Shown here piece by piece: positions 53,428-61,052 of a DNA stretch of 64,000 nucleotides. The stretch's first letter is position 1. Each line of letters begins with the position of its first letter. The stretch comes from Sandaracinus sp964481145 (GTDB taxonomy: Bacteria; Myxococcota_A; Polyangia; Polyangiales; Sandaracinaceae): contig CAYZTA010000004.1 in NCBI GenBank assembly GCA_964481145.1, forward strand, positions 120,164-184,163, in the 5' to 3' direction. The notes beneath the pieces are model-generated. The model did not search any database. It worked only from the letters and a program-made list of their open reading frames with translations, and was not told the DNA's origin. A program made the translations under genes and the position numbers.

Positions 53428-55188
53428 TCACCGACCGATGCTGATGTCGAGCGATGTGCCGTGCGCGACGACGCGGTAGGTGGGGGTTCGCCCGGTGACG
53501 AAACGAATCGTCAACACGGAGTGGTCCCCGCGATTGATGATCGATGCGCGCTCGATCGAAGAGCTCGTCGCGGCCAGAGGTGCCGCGCGATCGAGCGAAA
53601 GCGCGCCGCGGATCGTGATGGTGAAACCTCCCTCATCGGCTTGCCCTTCGATGCCTTGTACAGGCGCGCTCATCCGAAGTGTGGTGGTGCGACCGCGCGC
53701 AACTTCAGCGGCGCCGAACTCCATCGATGTCCCCGCCTCGGACGGAGGCGCGCTCGGTGTAGGTGCCTCGACGGGCGCGCTCGGCACAGAGCCCGTTCGT
53801 CGATCTTGAAGCGATGGATAACTTGGAGTCGGAATCGGACCCGCTGCCGTCACAGGCTCTGGCATGGCGCGATCCCAACCGGGAGCCGGTGCCGACGTCG
53901 GAGCCGTATCTTCCACGGGTGGAGGAGCCACAATGGGCTCGATGGTCTCAGGCACCGTCACTGGAGCCGTCAACACCGGTGCAGACTCCGGAGTCGATGA
54001 GCTCAATGGACGGAGCTGAATTTCAGCTGGTCCTTCGGTCCCAGACGCCAGTCCGTACACCGCGAGCCCCACCGCGGCGATGGCCAACACCACGAGCAGA
54101 ATCGTTCTGAGGCGCACGGGCGGCGCAGGCACGACGACAGGGACTGCTGCACCACGCACACGTTTGGAAGGCGCCACGGCCGCCGTGGGAGGCACCGCCG
54201 TGCGGCGGCGGGGAGCTTGACCGAGCGCGGCTCCAAGCCGCGGAGCACGCTGCGCAACCGATGACACGAAGAGGCGAAAGAGAGCGATCACACCGTCGCG
54301 CGCTCGGATGAGCCACGGACCCGACTTCGCGATCGCGAGAGCCACGAGGGCACGCATCGCGCCAAAGGCTTTGACGAGCTGCGGCTTGGCAAGGGCGAGA
54401 AGAGCCTGCAGCTTGGCCTTGAACGCAGGCTCTTCGGGGAGACTGGCTTCACTCGCAGACACCACCTCCGAACGCGAGATCACACGTGGCGCTTCGCGTT
54501 CGTCTCGTCGAGCCGTGTCCTCGCGCGCACGGCTCTTGGCGATGAGTGCTTCGAGTGGCTCATCTTGAATCGTCGCGTCTGCCGCGACCTCTTCTCCATG
54601 CACTTCGCTCGAATCGGCGGGCGCCAATTCCAAGACGAGGCGGGGCGTTCCGCTCTCCACCCGCAACCGAACACGCTCGAGGACCACACGCGTCTTCATC
54701 CCGCGGACGTCGAGCTCGGCTCCGCGCCCGATCTGAAGAAACGGCATGCTCTGCTCGATGGAAATCGTGTCCCCTTCGCTCACGACCTCCCCTTCGATCG
54801 CGCTCTCCACTCCCTCGAGACGCACCTTGGCGACATGCGGCCGCTCGACGGGTGCCGAAGGTGCGAGCGCTTCGAGCGCGCGCGCTGTGTGCACGTCCAT
54901 CTCTTCGAAGCGCACACCGAAAGCGCCACAAAGATGCCCTGCGTCGATCGCCCACACGACCTCGCCACGTGTCTCGCAGAGCTCGTACTGACCAGGCAGC
55001 TCGAACCGGCAGAGCAAACGCTGGCCAATCTCGGGAAGCACCGAGGCCCGCAATCCGATACCGCCCGGTCCGAGATCGATCGCGTCGGCTTCGTACACGT
55101 CCTCATCGCCCTCGTGCGAAAGCTCGACCAGCAAGTCCACAGGCAAACGGGCAGGACCGTTCGAACGGCGTTCGGTCTCTAAATGCAT
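53428..55188 (-). CDS. PilZ protein with transmembrane anchor and AMIN-like C-terminus
   Basis: A 586-aa protein. Residues 12-125 form a PilZ domain (AIDLGPGGIGLRA...LPEIGQRLLCRFELP...GEVVWA), but the canonical RxxxR and (D/N)xSxxG motifs are altered (Ser replaced by Gly), so c-di-GMP affinity may be low. A long low-complexity part leads to one transmembrane segment near 360-380 and a Pro-rich linker. The last 90 residues resemble an AMIN-type peptidoglycan/secretin domain (inference). ATG 55188 has GGAGGAG before it. Divergent from the double-FHA protein. Confidence 0.8.
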   Translation of the reverse strand: MHLETERRSNGPARLPVDLLVELSHEGDEDVYEADAIDLGPGGIGLRASVLPEIGQRLLCRFELPGQYELCETRGEVVWAIDAGHLCGAFGVRFEEMDVHTARALEALAPSAPVERPHVAKVRLEGVESAIEGEVVSEGDTISIEQSMPFLQIGRGAELDVRGMKTRVVLERVRLRVESGTPRLVLELAPADSSEVHGEEVAADATIQDEPLEALIAKSRAREDTARRDEREAPRVISRSEVVSASEASLPEEPAFKAKLQALLALAKPQLVKAFGAMRALVALAIAKSGPWLIRARDGVIALFRLFVSSVAQRAPRLGAALGQAPRRRTAVPPTAAVAPSKRVRGAAVPVVVPAPPVRLRTILLVVLAIAAVGLAVYGLASGTEGPAEIQLRPLSSSTPESAPVLTAPVTVPETIEPIVAPPPVEDTAPTSAPAPGWDRAMPEPVTAAGPIPTPSYPSLQDRRTGSVPSAPVEAPTPSAPPSEAGTSMEFGAAEVARGRTTTLRMSAPVQGIEGQADEGGFTITIRGALSLDRAAPLAATSSSIERASIINRGDHSVLTIRFVTGRTPTYRVVAHGTSLDISIGR

Positions 55189-55319
55189 GACTCCTCCGTC
55201 CGGGAGGAAACCCGAGACACGAGCCCGCGTCCACTTTTCGACCGAACCCATCTTCGTGTCGGCGAAAGGTTGACCCTACGAGGCGACGGGTTCAGTTTCG
55301 AACGAGCGAATCGTTATCC

Positions 55320-56303
55320 ATGGGTGTCCGACTTTCGGTCCGTCCGCGTGAGCGCAGCGAGGATGAGACGCAACAACTCGATGCGCTTTATGAGCTCGAT
55401 CAGGATCGTATCCTGATCGGCCGCGGTGCAGGGGCGGACGTGCGATTGCCCCACGCCTCGGTGAGCATTCGTCACGCGACCATCGAGCAGCGCAACGGCC
55501 GGTACGTCATCATCGATCATGGAACGACCAATGGCACCCTGATTCAGGGCGTCCGCATCGTGCCGGAGCGGCCCAAGGTGCTTCGTGATGGAGACCCGAT
55601 CGCGATCGGTGCGTTCGTGCTCGTGTGGAAAGAAGGCGTGCCCATCTCGTCGAGCCCAACCCTCGAGCGAACGGCATCCCTCGCGCGGAGATTGCTGCGC
55701 GGTGTGATGGGTCCAAATGCGCCCGAGGGCGCGCGGATCACTGTCACCAACGGATCCGATCAAGGTCGCACCCTCGCGATTCCACCCCCACCTGCGCGTC
55801 TTTTGATCGGGCGCGGAGAGACGTGTGATTTGCCGCTCGCCGATGCCGATGCATCACGCGAGCACGTGGAGCTGATCGTCGATCTCGATGGCGTGATCGC
55901 GCGGGATCGCAGCAGCAAGAACGGGCTCTTGATCAATCAGCGACGTGTCCATGAAAGGCGCCTCTGCGATCGCGACGAGCTCTTGATCGGCTCCACGCTG
56001 ATCGTGTTCGACGATCCCGCTGATTCCGCGGTGATCGCCGCCGAAATCGGGCCGGACATCGTCATCATCCCCCCCCACGATGACAGTGAGACCCTCCTCG
56101 CGATCCCGACGATTCTTCCAGAAGACGACCCTGATGCCCCCACGGGCGAACCCGAACTCGAATCGACATCCGACTCGCCTCTTCTGCCCGAAGAGAGTCG
56201 ACGGCGGACCGTGAGCTCGGCGGAGCTCTTCATTTATGTGCTCGCTGCGCTCGTGTTCTTCGTCAGCGCTGCAGGTTTTGTCTTTCTCCTGCGCGCATCG
56301 TGA
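55320..56303 (+). CDS. double-FHA membrane protein
   Basis: A 327-aa protein with two forkhead-associated domains, which bind phosphothreonine. The first spans about 25-100 (ILIGRGAGADVRLPHASVSIRHATIEQR...TTNGTLIQG) and the second about 140-220 (LLIGRGETCDLPLADADASREHVEL...SSKNGLLIN). One transmembrane segment ends the protein (about 303-324), so the FHA domains face the cytoplasm, where the window's Ser/Thr kinases act. Start ATG 55320. The four-repeat lipoprotein gene follows after 117 bp. Confidence 0.9.
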   Translation: MGVRLSVRPRERSEDETQQLDALYELDQDRILIGRGAGADVRLPHASVSIRHATIEQRNGRYVIIDHGTTNGTLIQGVRIVPERPKVLRDGDPIAIGAFVLVWKEGVPISSSPTLERTASLARRLLRGVMGPNAPEGARITVTNGSDQGRTLAIPPPPARLLIGRGETCDLPLADADASREHVELIVDLDGVIARDRSSKNGLLINQRRVHERRLCDRDELLIGSTLIVFDDPADSAVIAAEIGPDIVIIPPHDDSETLLAIPTILPEDDPDAPTGEPELESTSDSPLLPEESRRRTVSSAELFIYVLAALVFFVSAAGFVFLLRAS

Positions 56304-56420
56304 AGAGAACCACGGTGATGTGCGTCTAGGTTCCCATCTTCTTGCAGGCTCTGCCCATGCGTGGTTCGATGCGCAAAGCTGCGGGATTCTTCCTTGGTCT
56401 TCCGCGTTTCGGAGAGAAGA

Positions 56421-58145
56421 ATGCGAACGAGTCGATGGCTCGCTGTCATGTTGGGAGTGCTCGTCTTGGGATCGCTCATCGGAGCATGCCGTGGCAGGCG
56501 ATCGGTGCGCGGAGTGGCGGGGGGCGGGGGTCCTTCACAAGGGGCCGTGCAAGTCGGCAGCGGCGGCGAGAGGGCGCATGGCACCCCACGAGAACAGCTC
56601 GAGCAGCTCGATCGCGCGTTGCGTGCCCAAGGGTATCTCCCAGTGGGACCCGTGACCCAAGGAACGCTTCAGTCGAACGGCATCACGGCGTACGCGCTCG
56701 ATGTGCGCCGTGGTTATTGCTACACGATTGCTCTTTTCGGGCCTCCGGGAGCCGACGTGAACCTCGTGATGCTCGACCCGGCGGGTCGCGATATCGCGCA
56801 CAACGTGCTCCCCGATGAACATCCGTGGGTCGGGTTTTGTGCGGCGCGAGGGGGACGATTCGTCGCGCGCGTTCAAATGGCACGAGGGGCGGGCGAATAT
56901 TTCTTTGCACCGTATTTGACGCAAGGAAGACGCCCCGCCGACTTGTCTGCATTCTTCGGTACATCTTCGAGCGGACCCGCCGTCGCGCAGCTCGACCCGG
57001 CGACGAGAGAGCGCCTCGACGCTCTCGATCGACAGTTGGCATCCGAGCAGTTTCAACGCATCGGCGAGCCGAGCGGTCTCGTGCTGCGCAACCGTGAAGA
57101 GCGAGTCTATGCGCTGTCGCTCGAGCAAGGCCGTTGTTACGTGTTCGGCACGCTCGGTGGCGAAGGCACGAGCGACACCGATGTGTTCCTCCAGGACGGT
57201 TCGGGTGCACGGCTTCAGGCGGATTCGGCGACGAACCGTGATGCAATGGTACGATATTGTGCCCCAGACGATGGCAATTACACGTTGCAAGTACGCATGT
57301 TCGGTGGTGAAGGGCCGGTGTTCACCGTGGCCTATGCGCAAGTGCTCGGCGGCACCACCAGCGAGCCTGTCGTACCCGTCATCGCGGATACGTCGACGGC
57401 AGGCGCCAACATCGACGAGAACTTCGCGTTGCTCGATGCAGACATGCGGGCGCGCGGCTATGAGAGCCTCGGCAACCATCAGCGAGGGCAGCTGAACGAA
57501 GGGACCGAACAGGCGTATGCCGTCGAGCTCGAAGGCGGCAAATGCTACGCGATTCTCGCGCTCGGCGACTCCGATGTGCACGATTTGTCCCTCTCGCTCC
57601 GAGATGCCGCGGGACGCGAGGTCGATCGCGACGAGGCCGGCGACGCCCGTCCCACCGTCCGTGTTTGCCCGCAAAACACGGGAAATTTCACCATGGTGGT
57701 GCGCATGATCAGCGGGAGCGGGAGCTATGTCTACGCGCCTTATCGATGGCCGCGCGGCACCCGTCTCGGAGATTTGAGCGGAGTCTTGTATGTCCGATTG
57801 GCGGAGATCACGGCGCTGCTCAGTGTCGAGAGCTTCGCGCCAGATCCGGGATATTCACTCGACCGCGGTCGTTTGCGTCGCGAAGGACAAACCGCGACCC
57901 ATGCGCTTCAACTTCAAGGAGGGCAGTGCTATTCGATCGTGGTCGTGGGCGGTGAGGGAGTTCGCGATCTCGATGTGACGCTCTCGCGCGGCGCGACCCA
58001 AGTCGCCACCGATTTCGGTGCCCGCAATGCATTCCCCAACGTGCGGCACTGCGCGAGCACGAACGAGACGTTCACGCTCACGGTGACCGCACAATCAGGC
58101 AGCGGCGAATACGTGTATCAGGTGTTCTCGCAACAAGGTCGCTGA
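56421..58145 (+). CDS. four-repeat lipoprotein
   Basis: A 574-aa predicted lipoprotein (LIGAC, Cys23). Four repeats of about 125-140 residues cover the rest. Each has a GxCY core (RGYCYTIALFG, QGRCYVFGTLG, GGKCYAILALG, GGQCYSIVVVG), a later Cys near V(R/G)xC and ends with a GSGEYVY-like strand. The pattern resembles extracellular PPC/jelly-roll domains with one conserved disulphide per repeat. GGAGAGAAG lies before ATG 56421. It follows the double-FHA gene in the same direction. Likely a surface-exposed structural or binding protein. Confidence 0.82.
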   Translation: MRTSRWLAVMLGVLVLGSLIGACRGRRSVRGVAGGGGPSQGAVQVGSGGERAHGTPREQLEQLDRALRAQGYLPVGPVTQGTLQSNGITAYALDVRRGYCYTIALFGPPGADVNLVMLDPAGRDIAHNVLPDEHPWVGFCAARGGRFVARVQMARGAGEYFFAPYLTQGRRPADLSAFFGTSSSGPAVAQLDPATRERLDALDRQLASEQFQRIGEPSGLVLRNREERVYALSLEQGRCYVFGTLGGEGTSDTDVFLQDGSGARLQADSATNRDAMVRYCAPDDGNYTLQVRMFGGEGPVFTVAYAQVLGGTTSEPVVPVIADTSTAGANIDENFALLDADMRARGYESLGNHQRGQLNEGTEQAYAVELEGGKCYAILALGDSDVHDLSLSLRDAAGREVDRDEAGDARPTVRVCPQNTGNFTMVVRMISGSGSYVYAPYRWPRGTRLGDLSGVLYVRLAEITALLSVESFAPDPGYSLDRGRLRREGQTATHALQLQGGQCYSIVVVGGEGVRDLDVTLSRGATQVATDFGARNAFPNVRHCASTNETFTLTVTAQSGSGEYVYQVFSQQGR

Positions 58146-58147
58146 TG

Positions 58148-58816
58148 TCACGACGGGAGGCGTGCCGAGAGCGCCTCCATCACGGTCTTGCGCTTCTTGT
58201 GGGCTTGCTCGCGAACAAGGAGCGCGCGACACGTATCTACGTCGAGACTCGGAATCTTGGAGATCAGCTCTCGTGCCGAGAGAGACATCAGCGCATCCAA
58301 ATCGACTTTCGGCGGGCTCACCCAACGGGTTGAAACACGTCCGTTTTTCCCAGTTTTCCGCGACGAGGACACCGTTCGAGCGCTGACTCGAACGCGTGGG
58401 GTGGCCCCTTTTTTCGGCGTGTCCGACTTGGGAGCTCGGGACGAGACGCGCTTTTTGAGCGGTGGCGTCGAGGCCTCGGGACGAACAATCTCGGCTTCCG
58501 TTGGCATCTCGGGGGTATCAGCCTCGAACACCGACTCAGAACTTGACGTCTCGCGAGGTCGGAGCTGGTCGCTCCGAGTCCGCAAACCCCAGCCCAAACG
58601 TTCGAGCACGCGCTCGAGCCCAGCCAGAATTCGCCGCTCGAACTCTTGCTTTGGTGCGCGGTTGAGATGCTCGCGTCGCACCCGGAGCGTGTGCTGAATC
58701 GTTCGCGCTCCGCTCGCCACACGGCTCAGGAACTTCGCCCCAGTTTCTCGAGTTCGACGGACCAGCGCCTCACTGCGAGCGTGATCCCAACCGAAAGTTC
58801 TCCATAGGCTGTTCAC
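58148..58816 (-). CDS. basic protein with helical C-terminal domain
   Basis: A 222-aa protein rich in Arg and Ser. The centre is low-complexity (about 95-165). The last 45 residues (LDALMSLSARELISKIPSLDVDTCRALLVREQ) look like a small helical domain of helix-hairpin-helix or SAP type, suggesting nucleic-acid or protein binding. GTG 58816 is chosen because an ideal GGAGGTT lies 8 bp upstream. It follows the FHA-CpaF-like gene on the same strand. No family recognised. Confidence 0.68.
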   Translation of the reverse strand: MNSLWRTFGWDHARSEALVRRTRETGAKFLSRVASGARTIQHTLRVRREHLNRAPKQEFERRILAGLERVLERLGWGLRTRSDQLRPRETSSSESVFEADTPEMPTEAEIVRPEASTPPLKKRVSSRAPKSDTPKKGATPRVRVSARTVSSSRKTGKNGRVSTRWVSPPKVDLDALMSLSARELISKIPSLDVDTCRALLVREQAHKKRKTVMEALSARLPS

Positions 58817-58885
58817 TGGCAACCTCCTGCCAGCGCGCGCACGGCGCGTCAATGGCAAAAGCTGCTGTCGCTCACGCTGCGGGCG

Positions 58886-60913
58886 TCATCCAAACGTCGG
58901 CTGGACGCCCGTGGCCTTGAATTCACCGGAATGCACGTGGAGCTCACGAAGGGCGGTCGCGCCATGTTCATGCACCACTTCTCCAATCGAAAGCGCCCGG
59001 CGGACGCCGCTCGCATCGCGACCGAGCTGCACGATCACATGCACCCCCGATCCGAGCAATCGACCCACGCCATCGGCGCCACCCTGAAGACGTGCGAGCG
59101 CCTCGAGATGATCGAGAGCAGCTCCGAAGGGCGCTCCGCGTACCCCTAAAATGCAACCTGCGCCACACGATGCGAGCCAAAGAAGCGCCGCTCGCACCTC
59201 TGTACCACCCACGCCATCGATGACGATTCGATCGGCTCGAAGCCGCGGACCATTCGCCAAAAGGGCCACGAGCGGGACGTTCGCGCTCGCTGTCAGCCGC
59301 ACCTGATGCGTGCCCGAGAGCGCGAGCTCGGGAGAAGACTCGATGACGAGCGTGCGGTCTTCGGAATCCGCAAGATTCGCGAGCATCGATACGAAAGAGG
59401 AAGGGCCGACGTCCGCCGGACCGAGGACCACGATATTGCGCCGCGCCGAGACCGCGGCCGTCAGCGTCGAGAGCATCTCGGCGGAGAGCATCCCCTCCTG
59501 AACGAGGGCTTCCCCCGTCACGGCTCGTCGTCCGGCGCGACGGATTTCGATCACTGGACCACGAAATGCGACGGGAGGGAGCACCGCGCGGAAATGCGCG
59601 CCATTGGGCAATACATTCTCTTGAATCGCGTTCGTGGGCTCGAATTCCTCACCCGCCCACGTCACCAAACGACCCACGATCGTCATGAGCTGATCCGCCG
59701 ACGAAAAGCGACCAGGCACAGGCACCCAACCCAAGCCACGGTCAGCCAACACCGAAGTCGGCCCTTCGACGATGATCTCGAGCACTGCCGGGTCATCGAG
59801 CAACGAACCAAGCGGCCCGTATCCTAGCGCTTCGTGCATCGCCGCCTGGGCGAGGCCCTCACGATCTCCTGGATTGCCGCCTTCACTCTCGAGCCGCGCG
59901 ATGGCGGCGTCGATCGCCACTCGTGCTTCTTGCCAGCGCTCGGCTGCCAAGATTTGGGGCGGCGCAAGGCTGGCGACATCGAGGCTCGATGCCAGCGTGG
60001 CCATGACATGGCCCAGTGGATCTTGCGTGTCTCGCGAGGGGACGGCCCGGTGGCGTCCACGAGAGAGGGGACGCTGTTCCTCGGAATCGATTCGCTGCCG
60101 CGCAGGCGGGATATCCGTGCTGATTTGATTGACCTCGCGCGTATCCTTCGAGATACCAACGACACGAGGCGAAGGGCTCATTGTCTCGTCCGCAGGTTCT
60201 TCATCCAGGTGATAACGCTCGCTCGCGGCATCTGGCGACTGCGAATCATGGCGCGTCGGCTCTGGACGACTCGGGAGCGGCGGCGGCCCGCCGAGCGTGG
60301 GACGCGGCGGGGGAGGAGCCGAGCGAGCCGGAGGAGGCATGCCCCCCCCCTGAGGGGGCGGAGACATGAGCGGAGGCGCTGGCGACAGGGCGGGCGCTCC
60401 GGACATCATTGGAGCGGGAGACATCGCCGGAGCCGCATGCTGAGGCGAAACCAAAGGCGGAGCCATCATGCCTCCCGCAGAAGGCGCGCTTCCCAGGGGG
60501 GAAGAGAAAGGCGACGGAGGCTGCGCCGACCCCATGGGGGGCTGGGCTGCCATCCCACCCAATGAAGGGGACGCGGGTGCACCGAACGAAGGGGATGCGC
60601 CGTACTCTGGAGGCGAGGCCGACGCCCCCTCCTCGAGGGTCATGATGAAATCGCCGATATAGATTTTGTCGCCCGACTTCACGACGAGAGGCGACGTGAT
60701 CTTTCGACCGTTGACGTACGTACCGTTGGTGCTCTTGAGATCGACGACGATGAAGCGGTTGTCCTTGAGGACGATGCGCGAATGGCGCTTCGACACATTG
60801 CCTTTGGGCAAAATGATGTCGTTGCCTTGAACGCGACCGATCGTCACTTCGGCTTTGTCGAAGTCGAGTCGGCGCTGGGCGCCACCTTTCTCGGTGATGA
60901 CGACGGAGAACAT
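58886..60913 (-). CDS. FHA protein fused to a CpaF-like ATPase domain without catalytic motifs
   Basis: A 675-aa protein. An FHA domain occupies about 8-90 (VTIGRVQGNDIILPKGNVSKRHSRIVL...KSTNGTYVNG). A Pro/Gly/Met-rich linker (about 95-230) follows, then a domain that aligns with CpaF/TadA secretion ATPases (about 330-650): LSAEMLSTLTAAVSARRNIVVLG. The Walker A loop reads GPADVGPSS at 498-506 instead of GxxGxGKT, the Walker B region is DRIVIDGVGG instead of DRIIVGEVRG, and the TVHAN histidine region is lost. ATP hydrolysis is therefore unlikely. It may regulate an active CpaF-type motor elsewhere through phosphothreonine binding. Confidence 0.86.
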   Translation of the reverse strand: MFSVVITEKGGAQRRLDFDKAEVTIGRVQGNDIILPKGNVSKRHSRIVLKDNRFIVVDLKSTNGTYVNGRKITSPLVVKSGDKIYIGDFIMTLEEGASASPPEYGASPSFGAPASPSLGGMAAQPPMGSAQPPSPFSSPLGSAPSAGGMMAPPLVSPQHAAPAMSPAPMMSGAPALSPAPPLMSPPPQGGGMPPPARSAPPPPRPTLGGPPPLPSRPEPTRHDSQSPDAASERYHLDEEPADETMSPSPRVVGISKDTREVNQISTDIPPARQRIDSEEQRPLSRGRHRAVPSRDTQDPLGHVMATLASSLDVASLAPPQILAAERWQEARVAIDAAIARLESEGGNPGDREGLAQAAMHEALGYGPLGSLLDDPAVLEIIVEGPTSVLADRGLGWVPVPGRFSSADQLMTIVGRLVTWAGEEFEPTNAIQENVLPNGAHFRAVLPPVAFRGPVIEIRRAGRRAVTGEALVQEGMLSAEMLSTLTAAVSARRNIVVLGPADVGPSSFVSMLANLADSEDRTLVIESSPELALSGTHQVRLTASANVPLVALLANGPRLRADRIVIDGVGGTEVRAALLWLASCGAGCILGVRGAPFGAALDHLEALARLQGGADGVGRLLGSGVHVIVQLGRDASGVRRALSIGEVVHEHGATALRELHVHSGEFKATGVQPTFG

Positions 60914-61052
60914 AGTCTGCGGATCCTATCGCTCGCGGCTGCCAAAAAAGGCCCCGTGTCGGAGCCGAGACGTCACATCGAACCAGGAGAAGGGTGCGAA
61001 AGTCAAGGTTCTCCGGTGGTAGCGCGAATGCACATCGCGCGCTCGCCAGATT

